Shown here: positions 63,379 to 64,000 of the stretch, piece by piece | Position numbering within the stretch: the first letter of the stretch is position 1 | Layout: every line of letters begins with the position of its first letter | From: Sutcliffiella horikoshii | GTDB lineage: Bacteria; Bacillota; Bacilli; Bacillales; Bacillaceae_I | Direction of reading: 5' to 3' | Length of the DNA: 64,000 nucleotides | Assembly (NCBI GenBank): GCA_001636495.1 | Contig: KV440964.1 | Location: 3,550,666 to 3,614,665 of the forward strand | Made by a program: the position numbers and the translations under genes | Notes under the pieces: generated by a model | Told to the model about the DNA's origin: nothing | What the model saw: only the letters and a program-made list of their open reading frames with translations | The model's database searches: none

Positions 63379-64000
63379 CTAGTTTTCCTCCTCTCTAATC
63401 GGGATATGGATTTCAATATGAGTCCCTTCCCCTGTTTTGGAGCGAATATTGAACTGCCCACCTATTTCTTCACAACGTTCTCTCATAGTATGGAGTCCAT
63501 AAGAAGCCTGTTTTTGTTGATTGATATCAAAACCCTTTCCATTATCACTAATAAATATGTATACATACTGGTTCCCTTTTTGATGCATGTCCAATTTGAC
63601 AATTGTGGCATCTGCGTGCCGAAGAATATTGGAAATGGCTTCTTGGATGATTCGGAAAAGATGATCTTCCGTTGCACTGGAGAGAACCTCGATTTCTTGG
63701 ATATCCTTTTGAAAAGTAATCGGTGTTCGATCTTCCAGTTCTTCTAGCAACTTATTGATTCCCACGCACAACGTATCGTTTGTCAATGAAACAGGTCTTA
63801 AATGGAGAAGAAGCGCTCTCATCTCACCTTGAGCCTGTGCCGCGATGGATGCTATATCCGTCAGTTGCTTTTTCGCTTCTTCCGGGTAGGCATCAAACAT
63901 CCTGATTGCAGCGGAAGACATGATACTAAGTGCAAACAGCTGCTGGCTTACAGAATCATGCAATTCCCTTGCCAACCGCTGCCGCTCTTCTATCGTAGCA
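63379..64000 (-). CDS. Sensor histidine kinase, LiaS/VraS-like (N-terminus outside window)
   Basis: Partial kinase with about 207 C-terminal residues in the window; the gene runs off the right edge, so the apparent internal Met at 63975 is not the start. Frame before it reads ATIEERQRLARELHDSVSQQL, the HisKA_3 box with the phospho-histidine. The HATPase domain has NILRHADA (N box), DNGKGFD (G1) and GLHTMRERCEEIGG (G2). This is the kinase type of LiaS/VraS, which respond to envelope stress. The liaF partner, if any, is out of view. Confidence 0.85.
   Translation of the reverse strand, partial: ATIEERQRLARELHDSVSQQLFALSIMSSAAIRMFDAYPEEAKKQLTDIASIAAQAQGEMRALLLHLRPVSLTNDTLCVGINKLLEELEDRTPITFQKDIQEIEVLSSATEDHLFRIIQEAISNILRHADATIVKLDMHQKGNQYVYIFISDNGKGFDINQQKQASYGLHTMRERCEEIGGQFNIRSKTGEGTHIEIHIPIREEEN

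Overview
The window looks like chromosome from a Gram-positive endospore former of the Bacillaceae. It carries a complete gerP spore-coat operon, a Spo0E-type phosphatase, ComK, AddAB, a coproporphyrin-type heme operon, and low-to-moderate G+C with strong AGGAGG-type ribosome binding sites. Much of the gene order can be laid on Bacillus subtilis from memory: asnO-yisN-yisL-yisK-yisI-gerP-yisB-sbcCD-addAB, then sipV-yhjE-yhjD-comK-yhzC, then yhfN-lcfB-lplJ-yhfI-yhfH, and yhgE-yhgD-hemYHE-pbpF-hmoB. Differences from B. subtilis include carotenoid desaturases, rocD inside the yis block, a glyoxylate shunt (aceBA), an RND pump, tandem DUF421 genes and a second gerPF. The genus is not determined; a pigmented relative of Bacillus or Sutcliffiella fits.

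Layout. 1-2.2 kb: two overlapping carotenoid desaturase genes behind a promoter covered by three tandem 11-bp repeats. 2.4-9.5 kb: asparagine synthetase, small yis genes, ornithine aminotransferase, the YisK hydrolase, a Spo0E-like peptide and a DUF418 membrane protein. 9.6-12.1 kb: gerPA-PF plus a second gerPF copy, with a sigma-K-like promoter. 12.1-24.5 kb: HNH protein, SbcCD and AddAB, a double-strand-break repair block. 24.6-30.3 kb: MFS transporter, YidC-type insertase preceded by a MifM-like arrest peptide, RND pump. 30.3-30.9 kb: two copies of a structured dispersed repeat. 30.9-36.5 kb: SDR reductase, signal peptidase, VTT membrane protein, an antibiotic-kinase-like gene with a VOC gene, and an S9 peptidase. 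36.6-39.6 kb: yhjD with a LexA box, two DUF421 genes, ComK and an IDEAL-domain protein. 39.7-49.9 kb: aceBA, M48 protease, AzlCD, fatty-acid activation under a FadR-like site, lipoate ligase, YhfI and YhfH. 50-57.8 kb: another dispersed repeat, LacI-type regulator, YhgE/YhgD and hemEHY. 57.9-64 kb: PAS histidine kinase, PBP, heme monooxygenase, a fourth dispersed repeat and a LiaRS-like two-component pair cut by the window end.

The most informative non-coding signals are these: the MifM-like leader whose 3' end can pair with the yidC Shine-Dalgarno region; the CarH/LitR-like repeats at the carotenoid promoter; a 23-bp operator shared by yhgD and yhgE; the LexA, FadR and cre/LacI-type boxes; and four related structured repeats. 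No tRNA, rRNA, CRISPR array, insertion sequence or prophage was seen. The two gene-free stretches over 300 bases (5457-5804 and 30302-30888) are described below.
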